Shown: positions 34,815 to 43,569 of the stretch, in pieces | Layout of the letters: each line of letters starts with the position of its first letter | Numbering within the stretch: position 1 is the stretch's first letter | Source: an uncultured Desulfosarcina sp. | GTDB lineage: Bacteria > Desulfobacterota > Desulfobacteria > Desulfobacterales > Desulfosarcinaceae | NCBI RefSeq assembly: GCF_963668215.1 | Contig: NZ_OY764190.1 | Location: 2,480,001-2,544,000, forward strand | Direction of reading: 5' to 3' | Length of the DNA stretch: 64,000 bases | Notes under the pieces: model-generated | What the model was told of the DNA's origin: nothing | Database searches by the model: none | What the model saw: the letters and a program-made list of their open reading frames with translations, nothing else | Translations under genes and position numbers: made by a program

Positions 34815-36137
34815 ATGGAGAATCGAAACGATCGAAAACCACTTGAAAGGGCCTCCTTTAGTGAGGCCCTCAAATTCTGGACCAAGCTCGGGTTTATCAG
34901 CTTCGGCGGACCGGCCGGCCAGATCGCCATCATGCACCGGGAAGTGGTCGAACGGCGCCGCTGGGTCGGTGAACATCAATTTCTGCGGGCGCTGAACTTC
35001 TGTATGCTGCTGCCCGGTCCCGAGGCCCAGCAGTTGGCCACCTATATCGGCTGGCGCATGAACGGCACCTGGGGCGGCATCGCCGCCGGGGCGCTGTTTG
35101 TGATCCCCTCTGTCTTCGTCATGATGGTGCTCAGCTACCTGGCCGTGGCCCACATCGACATCCCGGCGGTGGCCGCAGCTTTTTACGGCATCCAGCCGGT
35201 AGTGGTGGCCGTGGTGGTGGAAGCGGTCCTGCGCATCGGGAAAAAGGCACTCAACCAAAGAGTCCTGTACGCTTTTGCTGCCGTGGCTTTTATCTCCATC
35301 TATTTTTTCAAGGTGCCCTTTCCCTATATCGTCGGGGCTGCCGCCTTTGGCGGAATGATCCTGGAGAAGTGGCTGCCCCGGGTGTTCTGCAAGGGCACTT
35401 TTGACGAAGGAAGCCGCGAGTGCCGCATCGAAGAAGAGGACGATGGCCTGCCAAACAGCGTCGCACCTTCTGTTTCCCATGTCATCCGGGTACTGTTGGT
35501 CTGCACGGCGCTTTGGGGATTTGTGGCCGGAGGGGTATGGGCCTGGCGGGGGATGGAGGATGTTCTGAGCCAGATCGCTCTATTTTTTACCAAAGCGGCC
35601 TTTGTCACCTTTGGTGGTGCCTACGCCGTGCTGGCCTACATCACCGACTTTGCCGTGGGCCACGGCTGGCTGTCCACCCAGCAGATGATGATCGGCCTGG
35701 GATTGGCTGAATCCACGCCCGGCCCATTGATCATGGTGACCCAGTACGTGGGCTTTCTGGGCGCCTGGAATCTGCCGGGGGACCTCACACCGCTGACCGC
35801 CGGAGTGCTCGGGGCTTTGATCACCACCTATGTCACCTTCCTGCCCTGCTTCTTCTTTATTTTCGCCGGAGCGCCCTTTGTCGAAGCCATGGCCGGCAAC
35901 CAGCGCATCCAGGCGGCCCTGACCGGCGTGACCGCCGCCGTGGTGGGCGTGATTCTCAACCTCGGTGTCTGGTTCGGCGCCAAGGTGATCCTGCCCGACG
36001 CCGGCATTGACGGTTTTGCCCTGGCCAGTTCGATTATTTCTCTCATCATTCTCCAAAAATTTCATTTTCCGATCCAGTACCTGGTGCCCATCGGGGCGAT
36101 GTCAGGCGTTTTTTGGCGGCTGGTTGTGTCACCTTGA
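34815..36137 (+). CDS. chrA: Chromate transporter family protein (two-domain ChrA)
   Basis: A 440-residue inner-membrane protein with two homologous CHR halves. The first contains FISFGGPAGQIAIMHREVVERRRW and CMLLPGPEAQQLATYIG; the second contains FVTFGGAYAVLAYITDF and LAESTPGPLIMVTQYVGF. The bidomain type exports chromate using the proton gradient. Chromate itself may not be the natural substrate here. The divergent Fur-family gene and the shared upstream region suggest metal- or redox-linked control. Confidence 0.88.
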   Translation: MENRNDRKPLERASFSEALKFWTKLGFISFGGPAGQIAIMHREVVERRRWVGEHQFLRALNFCMLLPGPEAQQLATYIGWRMNGTWGGIAAGALFVIPSVFVMMVLSYLAVAHIDIPAVAAAFYGIQPVVVAVVVEAVLRIGKKALNQRVLYAFAAVAFISIYFFKVPFPYIVGAAAFGGMILEKWLPRVFCKGTFDEGSRECRIEEEDDGLPNSVAPSVSHVIRVLLVCTALWGFVAGGVWAWRGMEDVLSQIALFFTKAAFVTFGGAYAVLAYITDFAVGHGWLSTQQMMIGLGLAESTPGPLIMVTQYVGFLGAWNLPGDLTPLTAGVLGALITTYVTFLPCFFFIFAGAPFVEAMAGNQRIQAALTGVTAAVVGVILNLGVWFGAKVILPDAGIDGFALASSIISLIILQKFHFPIQYLVPIGAMSGVFWRLVVSP

Positions 36138-36180
36138 CGGGCACTGCTTAATTAAGTTTCATCTTGACAGTAATTTAATC

Positions 36181-36208
36181 GTTTGTTAGCGAACGTTCGT
36201 ATGCAAAC
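36181..36208. promoter_or_regulatory. Imperfect 28-bp palindrome overlapping the MarR gene start
   Basis: GTTTGTTAGCGAAC followed by GTTCGTATGCAAAC: 10 of 14 positions are symmetric around AACGTT. TTGACA at 36164-36169 lies just upstream. The position over the start codon fits an autoregulatory MarR operator. Confidence 0.6.
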
Positions 36209-36635
36209 GAAAAATCCCCAGCCACAATATTTTATCTGCTCGCTGACTACCCGGGCTGTCCGCCGGATGATTGCCTATTACAATCAAACCCTTGAGCCTT
36301 TGGGGTTGACGGCTCAGCAGGTCATGGCCCTGGGAGTGCTCTGGCAGGAGGATGGAATCAGCCTGGGAGAATTCTCCCGGCAGGCGGGCATGGGCAAGGC
36401 CGCTGCCGTGACGATGATCCAGCGGCTGGAGAACATGGGCCTGGTCGCCAAAACGGCCGATCCCACGGATGGCCGCCTCAATGTGTTGAATCTGACCCGG
36501 AAGGCCCGGGCAATGGGCTCGGAGATATTGTCCGCGGCGGCTGCGCTCGAAAAAAACATCGAGCGGGCAGTGGGAAAGGAAGATATGGCCGGCATGATAC
36601 GGGGGCTGAGAGCTATCCGGGACATGGAATTCTAA
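36201..36635 (+). CDS. MarR-family transcriptional regulator
   Basis: A 144-residue winged-helix protein: LGLTAQQVMALGVLWQEDGISLGEFSRQAGMGKAA holds the DNA-binding helices, and the wing reads DPTDGRLNVLNLT. The start is uncertain: ATG at 36201 lies inside the palindrome and has no ribosome site, so a leaderless mRNA is possible; a TTG at 36183 is the alternative. It precedes the acyl-CoA synthetase subunit genes by 20 bases and probably controls them, perhaps in response to an aromatic or acyl-CoA ligand. Confidence 0.85.
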   Translation: MQTKNPQPQYFICSLTTRAVRRMIAYYNQTLEPLGLTAQQVMALGVLWQEDGISLGEFSRQAGMGKAAAVTMIQRLENMGLVAKTADPTDGRLNVLNLTRKARAMGSEILSAAAALEKNIERAVGKEDMAGMIRGLRAIRDMEF

Positions 36636-36655
36636 AGAAGAGGACGGGCGATTAT

Positions 36656-37339
36656 ATGGATCTCATTAAGACTGCAGTTGACAGCGGCTGGACCTCGTTG
36701 TCCGAATATTCATCCAAACAGGTGCTGGAAACATGGGGCATTCCTGTTACCCGGGAAGTCTTGGTTCAAAATACCGAAGAGGCCGTAGCTGCCGCCGGAA
36801 AGATCGGATACCCCGTGGTCCTCAAACCTTGTTCCCGGGACTTGATGCACAAAAGCGAACTGAACTGCATTGAACTGGGACTCTCCGGACCGGAGGCCGT
36901 CGTACAGGCTTTTGGCCGGATCCGTGAAAAAATAACGATTCCCCTGGATGGCATTCTGGTCCAGGAAATGGTTGCCGGGAACCGGGAACTGGTAGCGGGC
37001 TTGAGCCGGGATCCCCAGTTCGGCGCCTGCGTCATGCTGGGATTTGGCGGCGTCATGACCGAGGTGATTGCAGAACCCGTGTTCAGGGTCGCTCCCTTCG
37101 ACGAGAACGAAGCCATGGACATGATCCGGGATTTGAAATATCGAGCCATGCTGGATGCGTTCCGCGGCCAGGCCCCGGCAGATGTGGAGGCCCTCGGCCG
37201 CATTCTCGTTTCCCTTGGCCTTTTGGGCCTCGACCGGCCTGAAATCGGTGAAATCGATATCAACCCCCTGATTATTTCCCCGGACGGCACCGTCAAGGCG
37301 GTGGATGCCCTGATTGTTCTGGAAGGAGTGCAACGGTGA
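36656..37339 (+). CDS. ADP-forming acyl-CoA synthetase, beta (ATP-grasp) subunit
   Basis: A 227-residue ATP-grasp subunit. LETWGIPVTREVLV, GYPVVLKPCSRDLMHKSE, GFGGVMTEV and EIDINPLIISPDG match the beta subunit of acetate-CoA ligase (ADP-forming). Together with the alpha subunit it makes ATP from acyl-CoA, or activates acids at the cost of ATP. Its TGA overlaps the GTG start of the alpha gene. The separate subunits resemble the archaeal arrangement; many bacteria carry a fusion. Confidence 0.88.
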   Translation: MDLIKTAVDSGWTSLSEYSSKQVLETWGIPVTREVLVQNTEEAVAAAGKIGYPVVLKPCSRDLMHKSELNCIELGLSGPEAVVQAFGRIREKITIPLDGILVQEMVAGNRELVAGLSRDPQFGACVMLGFGGVMTEVIAEPVFRVAPFDENEAMDMIRDLKYRAMLDAFRGQAPADVEALGRILVSLGLLGLDRPEIGEIDINPLIISPDGTVKAVDALIVLEGVQR

Positions 37340-38817
37340 CGATATCCGCATTTTCAAAAAGCCCACTGTATCAAATCGCCCGCCCCGAGAGCGTTGCCAT
37401 TTTCGGCGCTTCCAATAACTTTTCGTCCATGGGGACCATTATCCTCAACGCCATCCTTACCGACGGGTATGAAGGCCGGGTTTTCCCGGTCCATCCCAAA
37501 GAGAAAAGGGTTTTGAATCTTGGCGCCTACTCCCGGGTCGGCGACCTGCCCGAAGTGCCGGATTTGGCGATTATTGTCCTGCCGACAAAAATCGTTGCGG
37601 AAACCCTGCGGGCCTGCGGAGAAAAGGGAATCCGCCGGGCTATTATCGTGACGGCCGGATTCAGCGAAGTGGGGGGAGAAGGACCGGCCAGGCAGGAAGA
37701 AATCAAGGCCATTGCCCGGCAATACAATATCCGATTTACCGGGCCCAATTGCATCGGCGTGGTCAATTCCCACATGAAATTCAACGCCACCTTTCTCTCC
37801 TCCGCCTGCCGGCCCGGTTTCATCGGCATGGCCTCCCAGAGCGGCAGTTTTATCACCCAGATGTTCGATTACCTGGATACCCGGTTCGGACAGGGGTTCA
37901 GCACGGGCTTCAGCTTGGGCAACGAGGCCGATATCGACATGGCGGACTGCATCCGATACCTGGGCGCTTGCCCGGATACCCGCGCCATTGCCCTGTATAT
38001 CGAGTCCATCCGCCGGGGGCGGGCGTTCATCGAAGCAGCCCGGGAGGTTGCCCTAACCAAGCCCATAGTGGCCTTTTATGTGGGGGGATCGGAAACCGGG
38101 AAGCGGGCCTGTCTTTCCCACACTGGGGCGCTTGCCGGCCCAGACAAACTCTATGATGGGGTGTTTAAACAGAGCGGCATCATCCGGGCGCGGTCCGTGG
38201 AAGAGATGTTCGACTTTTGCTATGCGTTGGGTTCCTGTCCTTTGCCAAAAGGGAACCGCGCGCTGATTCAAACCCATTCCGGCGGACCCGGCGCCGCCGC
38301 GGCCGACGCTTGCGGGCGGTCCGGCATCGAACTGCCCGCCCTGTCTTCATCTACCCTGGAAAAATTGGGAACGTATGTCCCTCACACCGCCAGCGTAAAA
38401 AATCCCGTGGACCTGACCTTTACCAAGAATCCGCTGGATTACTTCAAGGCCATTCCCGAGATCCTCCTGGAAGACGAGGGGGCGGACAGCCTGCTTATAT
38501 ATTTTTTGGCCACGGAAGCCATGGTTCATCGGGCCCTGGCCAGCCTGGGTGTGCCGGAGGCGGAAATCGACGCCCAGGTGAAAAAGATCGTTGACGACCA
38601 GTGTGCGTCCGTAGCCGAATTGATGGCATCTTATGGCAAGCCGATGCTGGGATTTTCCTTCCTGACCCGGCAGAATCCGTTTATATCCGGTCTTCAGGAC
38701 AATGGTGTGCCGGTGCTGGCCAGCCCGGAGCGGGCGGCCCGGGCGCTGGGGGCATTAGTGGAATACGGACGCCTCAGGGAAAAGCTTGCCTGCTCGAAGC
38801 AGCCAGCGCCGGTTTGA
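37336..38817 (+). CDS. ADP-forming acyl-CoA synthetase, alpha (CoA-binding) subunit
   Basis: A 493-residue protein with a CoA-binding Rossmann domain (PESVAIFGASNNFSSMGT, FPVHPKEKRVLN), succinyl-CoA ligase-like domains (FTGPNCIGVVN, ASQSGSFITQM) and the phosphohistidine region ACLSHTGALAG. The start is GTG at 37336, with AAGGAG just upstream and GTGA overlap with the beta gene. The substrate is unknown; branched, aryl or acetyl groups are all possible. Confidence 0.88.
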   Translation: MTISAFSKSPLYQIARPESVAIFGASNNFSSMGTIILNAILTDGYEGRVFPVHPKEKRVLNLGAYSRVGDLPEVPDLAIIVLPTKIVAETLRACGEKGIRRAIIVTAGFSEVGGEGPARQEEIKAIARQYNIRFTGPNCIGVVNSHMKFNATFLSSACRPGFIGMASQSGSFITQMFDYLDTRFGQGFSTGFSLGNEADIDMADCIRYLGACPDTRAIALYIESIRRGRAFIEAAREVALTKPIVAFYVGGSETGKRACLSHTGALAGPDKLYDGVFKQSGIIRARSVEEMFDFCYALGSCPLPKGNRALIQTHSGGPGAAAADACGRSGIELPALSSSTLEKLGTYVPHTASVKNPVDLTFTKNPLDYFKAIPEILLEDEGADSLLIYFLATEAMVHRALASLGVPEAEIDAQVKKIVDDQCASVAELMASYGKPMLGFSFLTRQNPFISGLQDNGVPVLASPERAARALGALVEYGRLREKLACSKQPAPV

Positions 38818-38990
38818 TCGCAGCTCTCGGCAAAACGTCAACGCATATCTAAAAGCGCAAAAGGATTAAGCACCTTGCGCACAAGATCCGCATGAAAACT
38901 CCATTGGCTTTCATCCGTCGTTTTCATGCAGGGGCATGGGAACCCGTCGAGGAGAAGGGGTACACGGTCGGCGCCCTTCATACAAAGGTC

Positions 38991-39401
38991 TCAGGCACTT
39001 CTGATTTCTTGAAACATGCGTTCTATATCGAGGTCTTCTCTTCCCAACCATTTCATGGCTGTGCATGAATCACGAAAGACACGCAAGTCAACCATCGGGT
39101 CATTTCCGGTGAGGATTTGGTACATCCGGCTCATTCCGAAAGAGAGGTCCGTTGGAGCGACGATGGCAATTTTAATCGGCGATGGCCTTGATACAGCTGG
39201 CCGAATGGCCAGGTTTTCAATTTCGTGGCGGGTATAATTGCGGACAAGATGGGAGGCGTCCATAATCGCGTCGTACGTTTTCGAAAAGCAGGGATCGCTC
39301 TGCAGCCGTTGGTCCAGCTCAAAGATCTGGTTAAGCGAACTTTCCGCCCAATCGCAAACCACAACAAGTCTGTGCTCCGGCAATATTTTATAGTTGAGCA
39401 T
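38991..39401 (-). CDS. SpoIIAA-like/STAS-type small protein
   Basis: A 136-residue soluble protein (MLNYKILPEHRLVVVCDW..., YDAIMDASHL, FRDSCTAMKWLG) with the strand-helix layout of SpoIIAA-like proteins. No catalytic residues are obvious. It stands alone, with no close partner on its strand. Assignment from overall pattern only. Confidence 0.55.
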   Translation of the reverse strand: MLNYKILPEHRLVVVCDWAESSLNQIFELDQRLQSDPCFSKTYDAIMDASHLVRNYTRHEIENLAIRPAVSRPSPIKIAIVAPTDLSFGMSRMYQILTGNDPMVDLRVFRDSCTAMKWLGREDLDIERMFQEIRSA

Positions 39402-39536
39402 TTTTCTTGTTTACCTGGCGGCTCGATCACGAAAGTGCCAATCACTTAAGAAGAATTTTGAAATCTGGAGTTTTTCGATTCCAGCATAAATTTCTTTGAA
39501 AAGCAATCAATCCGATTATTAACGGCTCAAAACCAT

Positions 39537-40379
39537 CTATTCACCGTCGATGATCTCCTCCATTAATTGCCCCAGCCTGGCCAGATGCGTCTTTTCTTCA
39601 TTGGCGATCTGGAGCAGGGCCTGCCTGCCGGCTTCGCTGCGCGCTTTTTCCGAAGCCCGCAGATAGAGGTCCAGGGCCTGGGCTTCGATGGACATGGCCA
39701 ATTCGATGATGTCGGCAACGGTGTCCATCGAGGGCATGAGCAGATTGGTGTATTCCTCGGTGGTCAGCCCCCCTTCCAGCACTTCCGGAACCGGGCCTTT
39801 TTCGAAATCCTCCCGGCTGACGGGTCTTCCGGTGGCCTCGGCATATTGTTCCAAAATACGGTCCTGGTGTTTCACTTCAATTCGAGACAGTTGGCGAAAC
39901 AGGTTTGCGGCCGGTTCGTTGTCCACTTTGGCCGCCATGGTGTCGTAAAAATCCTTCAGTCCTGCTTCCAGGGAATAGGCCACGGTCAATGCGCTCTCGA
40001 CGGATTCGACGCCGTCGAACAGCGCCAGCCCCTTTTCTTCGCCCAGAAAGGCCGCTTCGCCGGCCCAGGCATGGAAGCCGCCGGCCATGTTGATGACCTT
40101 TTTAAACCCCTGGCCGGAAAGCAGTTGGGCCGCAACCCGGCTGCGTCCCCCGGAAGCACAGTACACCAACAGGGGCTTGCTGCGGTCGATGCGATCCATA
40201 TGGTCGGTGATTTCCGGCAGCGGGGCCAGGGTGGCGCCGGGAATATGCCCAGACTCGTACTCCTTGGGCTGGCGTACGTCCAGGATGGTCACATCGTCCA
40301 CCTGTTTGCCGTCAAGATAGGTTCTGGCCTGCTCCGCATCGATGGATTTCACGGGCGTCAGAAATTGTTTCCAGCTCAT
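39537..40379 (-). CDS. Rhodanese-rubrerythrin (ferritin-like) fusion
   Basis: A 280-residue protein. Residues 10-115 form a rhodanese domain with active-site Cys74 in VYCASGGRSR. Residues 125-280 form a ferritin-like di-iron four-helix domain with Glu...ExxH pairs (SLEAGLKDFYD, RIEVKHQDRILEQ, IEAQALDLYLRA, ANEEKTHLARL). It could link sulfane-sulfur transfer to peroxide or oxygen reduction. The start at 40379 follows GGAGGTTCCC. It diverges from a second rubrerythrin gene. Confidence 0.85.
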   Translation of the reverse strand: MSWKQFLTPVKSIDAEQARTYLDGKQVDDVTILDVRQPKEYESGHIPGATLAPLPEITDHMDRIDRSKPLLVYCASGGRSRVAAQLLSGQGFKKVINMAGGFHAWAGEAAFLGEEKGLALFDGVESVESALTVAYSLEAGLKDFYDTMAAKVDNEPAANLFRQLSRIEVKHQDRILEQYAEATGRPVSREDFEKGPVPEVLEGGLTTEEYTNLLMPSMDTVADIIELAMSIEAQALDLYLRASEKARSEAGRQALLQIANEEKTHLARLGQLMEEIIDGE

Positions 40380-40545
40380 GGGAACCTCCTGTTGTGGGTA
40401 AAGCTCGGTACACGGTAAAACAGCAACAATCATGCAAAAAGCAACGAACGATGCCATTTTTTACATGGCATGCGGATTGCTTCAACTGTTTTAAAACCGT
40501 CGTCCCGTTTCCCCCAACCAATTATCCGTTTCAATGGAGGCCGCC

Positions 40546-41001
40546 ATGAATCTCAGCGAATACAAGGATATCATCAAGCAGGCGATTGCCAACGAGGTTG
40601 AAGCCCGCAAATTTTACGAGGATGCCGCCAACACCCTGGCGGACCCATTTCTCAAGACGCTTTTCACCACATTGGCGCAAGAGGAGAAAAAGCACCGGGA
40701 TATTCTAACCAAAATCTACACCAGCAATACCATTGACCGCTATTTTACCGAAACCCGCGATTACAAGGTGGCCGAAACCATGGATGAACCGGAGCTGTCC
40801 ATGGATATGAAGCCGGCCGATGCCTTTGCCCTGGCGATGAAAAAAGAGGAAGCGGCCATGAAGCAGTATAATGAAATGGCCGCACTGTGCGACGACGAAG
40901 AAAAGCGGCAGGTATTTCTGGATCTGGCAGCCATGGAACGGGACCACAAGCTCAAAATGGAAGACGCCTTCACCAATGTCGGCTACCCGGAGGTCTGGTA
41001 G
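40546..41001 (+). CDS. Rubrerythrin-like ferritin-family protein
   Basis: A 151-residue di-iron protein with paired ExxH motifs (EVEARKFYEDA, QEEKKHRDIL, KKEEAAMKQYNE, AMERDHKLKME). It lacks the C-terminal rubredoxin domain of classical rubrerythrin. It would scavenge peroxide or handle iron in the cytoplasm of an anaerobe. The start at 40546 follows TGGAGGCCGCC. It is three bases from the DUF3786 gene, so the two are co-transcribed. Confidence 0.85.
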   Translation: MNLSEYKDIIKQAIANEVEARKFYEDAANTLADPFLKTLFTTLAQEEKKHRDILTKIYTSNTIDRYFTETRDYKVAETMDEPELSMDMKPADAFALAMKKEEAAMKQYNEMAALCDDEEKRQVFLDLAAMERDHKLKMEDAFTNVGYPEVW

Positions 41002-41004
41002 AAG

Positions 41005-41835
41005 ATGGCCCTTTCCGTCGTCGATCTGTACCGGGACGTGCTGCCGAAAACCAACTGCGGCGACTGCGGGTTTCCCACCTGCCTGGCGTTTGCAGGGATG
41101 GTGGTGTCCGACCAGTTTCCCCTGGAACGCTGCCCCCATCTTAAACCGGAGGTGGTGGCGCGGTGTAACCGGGAATTGGCAGAGCAGTATGCCGCCGGCA
41201 AATGGACCAAACGGGACCTGGCCGAAGATGCCCTGACATGGGCCCGGGAGCGATCCGCATCCATGGCCCTGGAAGATCTCCCAGAGCGCATCGGCGGGGA
41301 ACTGATCGATGGCAGTCAGGAACCGGCCTTGAAGCTGCCCTATTTCGATACCCATATTCTGATTCGGCCCGACGATATCGTGCGTACGGATGGCGCGGCG
41401 CTCAGCCGCTGGGAAAAGGTTTTTGTCTACAACCACCTGGCCCAGGGCGGCCGCCGCCTTCCTGCGGGAACATGGAAAGGTTTCGAGGAATTTCCCAATA
41501 CCGTCTCCAAAGTCAAAACCATGGCCAAGCAGGTGGAGTCTCCATTGTCGGAAAGGTTTCGCGGCCAACTGGACGCACTCGGCAGTGCTGCCGCCCGAAT
41601 TGGCGGCAAGGATGTCACCGGCCAGGGCAACAGCGCCGATGCGGCCTTTTTGTTCCGGCCCCTGCCGCGGGTGCCGGTGACCCTGCTCTTCTGGGACGAG
41701 GATCCGGTGGACGGATTCGGGGCTACCGCCAAACTTCTTTTCGACGAAACCGTTACCGAGCACCTGGACATCGAATCGATCGTCTTTTTGAGTGAGCGGC
41801 TGCGGCAGATGCTGTGCGAACCGTCCGAAGGGTAG
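41005..41835 (+). CDS. DUF3786 protein with N-terminal 4Fe-4S domain
   Basis: A 276-residue protein. The N-terminus has the four-cysteine cluster motif NCGDCGFPTCLAF...RCPHL of the CODH/ACS-gamma type (residues 17-48). The remainder is DUF3786 (LPYFDTHILIRPDDIV, LPRVPVTLLFWDED). Similar proteins occur in anaerobes with corrinoid or CODH metabolism; the function is not established. The tight operon with rubrerythrin suggests redox stress. Confidence 0.8.
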   Translation: MALSVVDLYRDVLPKTNCGDCGFPTCLAFAGMVVSDQFPLERCPHLKPEVVARCNRELAEQYAAGKWTKRDLAEDALTWARERSASMALEDLPERIGGELIDGSQEPALKLPYFDTHILIRPDDIVRTDGAALSRWEKVFVYNHLAQGGRRLPAGTWKGFEEFPNTVSKVKTMAKQVESPLSERFRGQLDALGSAAARIGGKDVTGQGNSADAAFLFRPLPRVPVTLLFWDEDPVDGFGATAKLLFDETVTEHLDIESIVFLSERLRQMLCEPSEG

Positions 41836-41900
41836 GGCGCTCAATACCGGCGGGTCTTAAATGCCGTTTTAATAAAAATGGATTAAACAGGATATCAATC

Positions 41901-42113
41901 ATGACGCAATCCAAATGCCCGATCTGCGGCTGCGAGAAGTTCTACGTCAAGAACCCCGATGACGAATACGATATCTATGGCTTCGAATGCCGGGACGGTG
42001 AGATCTGTTTTGAAGAAGAGCTGGAAGAAGATGAATGTCCGGACATTGGCGACGGCACCGAAACGTTTTGCAACCGATGCGCCTGGCATGACAAGTTCAA
42101 AGCATTAAAGTAG
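41901..42113 (+). CDS. Small cysteine-rich (zinc-ribbon-like) protein
   Basis: A 70-residue acidic protein with CPICGC near the N-terminus and CNRC near the C-terminus, a likely zinc ribbon. AGGATATCAATC precedes the ATG. It follows DUF3786 by 65 bases. Function unknown. Confidence 0.7.
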   Translation: MTQSKCPICGCEKFYVKNPDDEYDIYGFECRDGEICFEEELEEDECPDIGDGTETFCNRCAWHDKFKALK

Positions 42114-42137
42114 AATCCATTCTAACTGGAGACCGCC

Positions 42138-42359
42138 ATGCAAACCCACGATGTGACGATATTCAAATCTTATGCGTTTCGGGTGGGGCAGAAAATCAAT
42201 ATTGCGGATGGCCCCCGTAAAGGGGACTGGGAGGTGGTGGCCGTTACCGACCGCAAGGTGACGCTACGCTGCCCTTTCAGCAAGCGGGAGTTTGCCTGGA
42301 ACCGCTTCTGCTACGTCGTCGAAGAACAGACCGGCGTCCAATGGCCCGGCAAAGAGTAG
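42138..42359 (+). CDS. Small conserved hypothetical protein
   Basis: A 73-residue basic protein (FRVGQKINIADGPRKGDWEVVAVTD) with a compact beta-rich pattern resembling KOW/SH3-like folds. TGGAGACCGCC precedes the ATG. It is 24 bases after the zinc-ribbon gene, so in the same operon. Function unknown. Confidence 0.65.
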   Translation: MQTHDVTIFKSYAFRVGQKINIADGPRKGDWEVVAVTDRKVTLRCPFSKREFAWNRFCYVVEEQTGVQWPGKE

Positions 42360-42505
42360 CCCAGATTTTGAGACACCATGTCTCAAGTAGACATTTGAAA
42401 CTTCGAAAAGATATCGTTCGCATTGCCTTTTGGCCCTGATGCGAGGGTGATCGGAACAGCTTTTTGTCTTGACTGTCGTGGCGCGGATCTTGTTAACTGA
42501 TAACC

Positions 42506-42648
42506 AGTGCCCATCCAGAAATGGCCAATTTGCACGATATCTTTGTTGCGCGAAAAATTTTATCCTCGAAATATCAACCATATGACTGCGGTAAAATTTT
42601 TCGTGCGCCTCGATCTCGACCAAATTTGCCTATTTCTGGATGGACACT
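42506..42648. mobile_element. 143-bp hairpin element (MITE-like)
   Basis: The left end AGTGCCCATCCAGAAATGG and right end CTATTTCTGGATGGACACT are inverted repeats. The symmetry continues inward (GAAAAATTTTATCC versus GGTAAAATTTTTCG), so almost the whole element folds on itself. AACC flanks both sides (42502-42505 and 42649-42652), a possible target duplication. No coding content. The DNA from 42360 to 42505 shows nothing else. Confidence 0.7.
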
Positions 42649-42682
42649 AACCAACCGCCAGCGGCCTGCCTGCGGAGAAAAC

Positions 42683-43468
42683 ATGGAACGCCAGATTCAC
42701 TTCGACAACCATCTGGGGGAGGCCCTTGCCGGAACCCTTCACCAGCCCGACGGGCAGCCCCTGGCCGCGGTCGTTGCCGGACACTGCTTTACCTGCTCCC
42801 GACATACCGGCGTCTTGAGACGAATCTGCAGCAACCTTTGCGATGCCGGATTTATGGCCCTGCGGTTCGATTTTTCCGGAAACGGCCAGAGCCAGGGAAA
42901 TTTCGAACAGTCCACCTGGTCCAAGCAGATTCTGGAAATGGAGGCGGCCATCGCCCTGGTTCAGCAGCATGGAGCCCAATGGATCGGGTTGGCCGGACAT
43001 TCCCTGGGTGCGGCCATCGCCCTGCTTGCCGCACACCGGCAGGCAGCGGTGTCGGCCGTCTGCCGGGTGGCCGGGCGGGTCAGCCCGACACGGGCCATGC
43101 ATTTTTTAACGTCGCCCCAGCAGGCGATGCTGTCCGAGACGGGTCGCGTGGAATTCACCAGCCGCGGGAGGGATCTGATTCTCAGCAGCGATTTTTTCGA
43201 CGATGCCGGTCGGCACGATCTGGAAGCGACCACCCGCGCACTGAAGGTGCCCATGCTGGTGGTGCATGGGGATCGGGACGAGATCATCCCGGTTTCCGAG
43301 GCCCATCTGGCCAAAGAAGCCAATCCCGACCACGTCGAACTGGCGATCGTTTCCGGCGGCGATCACATGCTGGCCTCGCCGGAGCACCAAAAGCAGGTTG
43401 CCCGAACAGTGACCGAATGGTTCTGCCGCCAGGCGGGCATTTCCAAGGGTGAATCCAAACGATTGTGA
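42683..43468 (+). CDS. Alpha/beta hydrolase
   Basis: A 261-residue serine hydrolase with nucleophile GHSLGAA, acid VVHGDRDEIIP and His in SGGDHML, giving an intact triad. GHCFTCSRHTGVLRRICSNL resembles hydrolase domains that accompany OsmC-type proteins. The start at 42683 follows GGAGAAAAC; in-frame codons further upstream lie inside the hairpin element and are not used. The substrate is unknown. Confidence 0.82.
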   Translation: MERQIHFDNHLGEALAGTLHQPDGQPLAAVVAGHCFTCSRHTGVLRRICSNLCDAGFMALRFDFSGNGQSQGNFEQSTWSKQILEMEAAIALVQQHGAQWIGLAGHSLGAAIALLAAHRQAAVSAVCRVAGRVSPTRAMHFLTSPQQAMLSETGRVEFTSRGRDLILSSDFFDDAGRHDLEATTRALKVPMLVVHGDRDEIIPVSEAHLAKEANPDHVELAIVSGGDHMLASPEHQKQVARTVTEWFCRQAGISKGESKRL

Positions 43469-43569
43469 TCGTTTTTTAAAGGCCGAAATAATATATTATT
43501 GCCCTATTGGCCGAAAGGGCCGAAAACCGCTCTTCTGCTTTAATTTTGAGCTGAATGGAGGCTGCGGAA

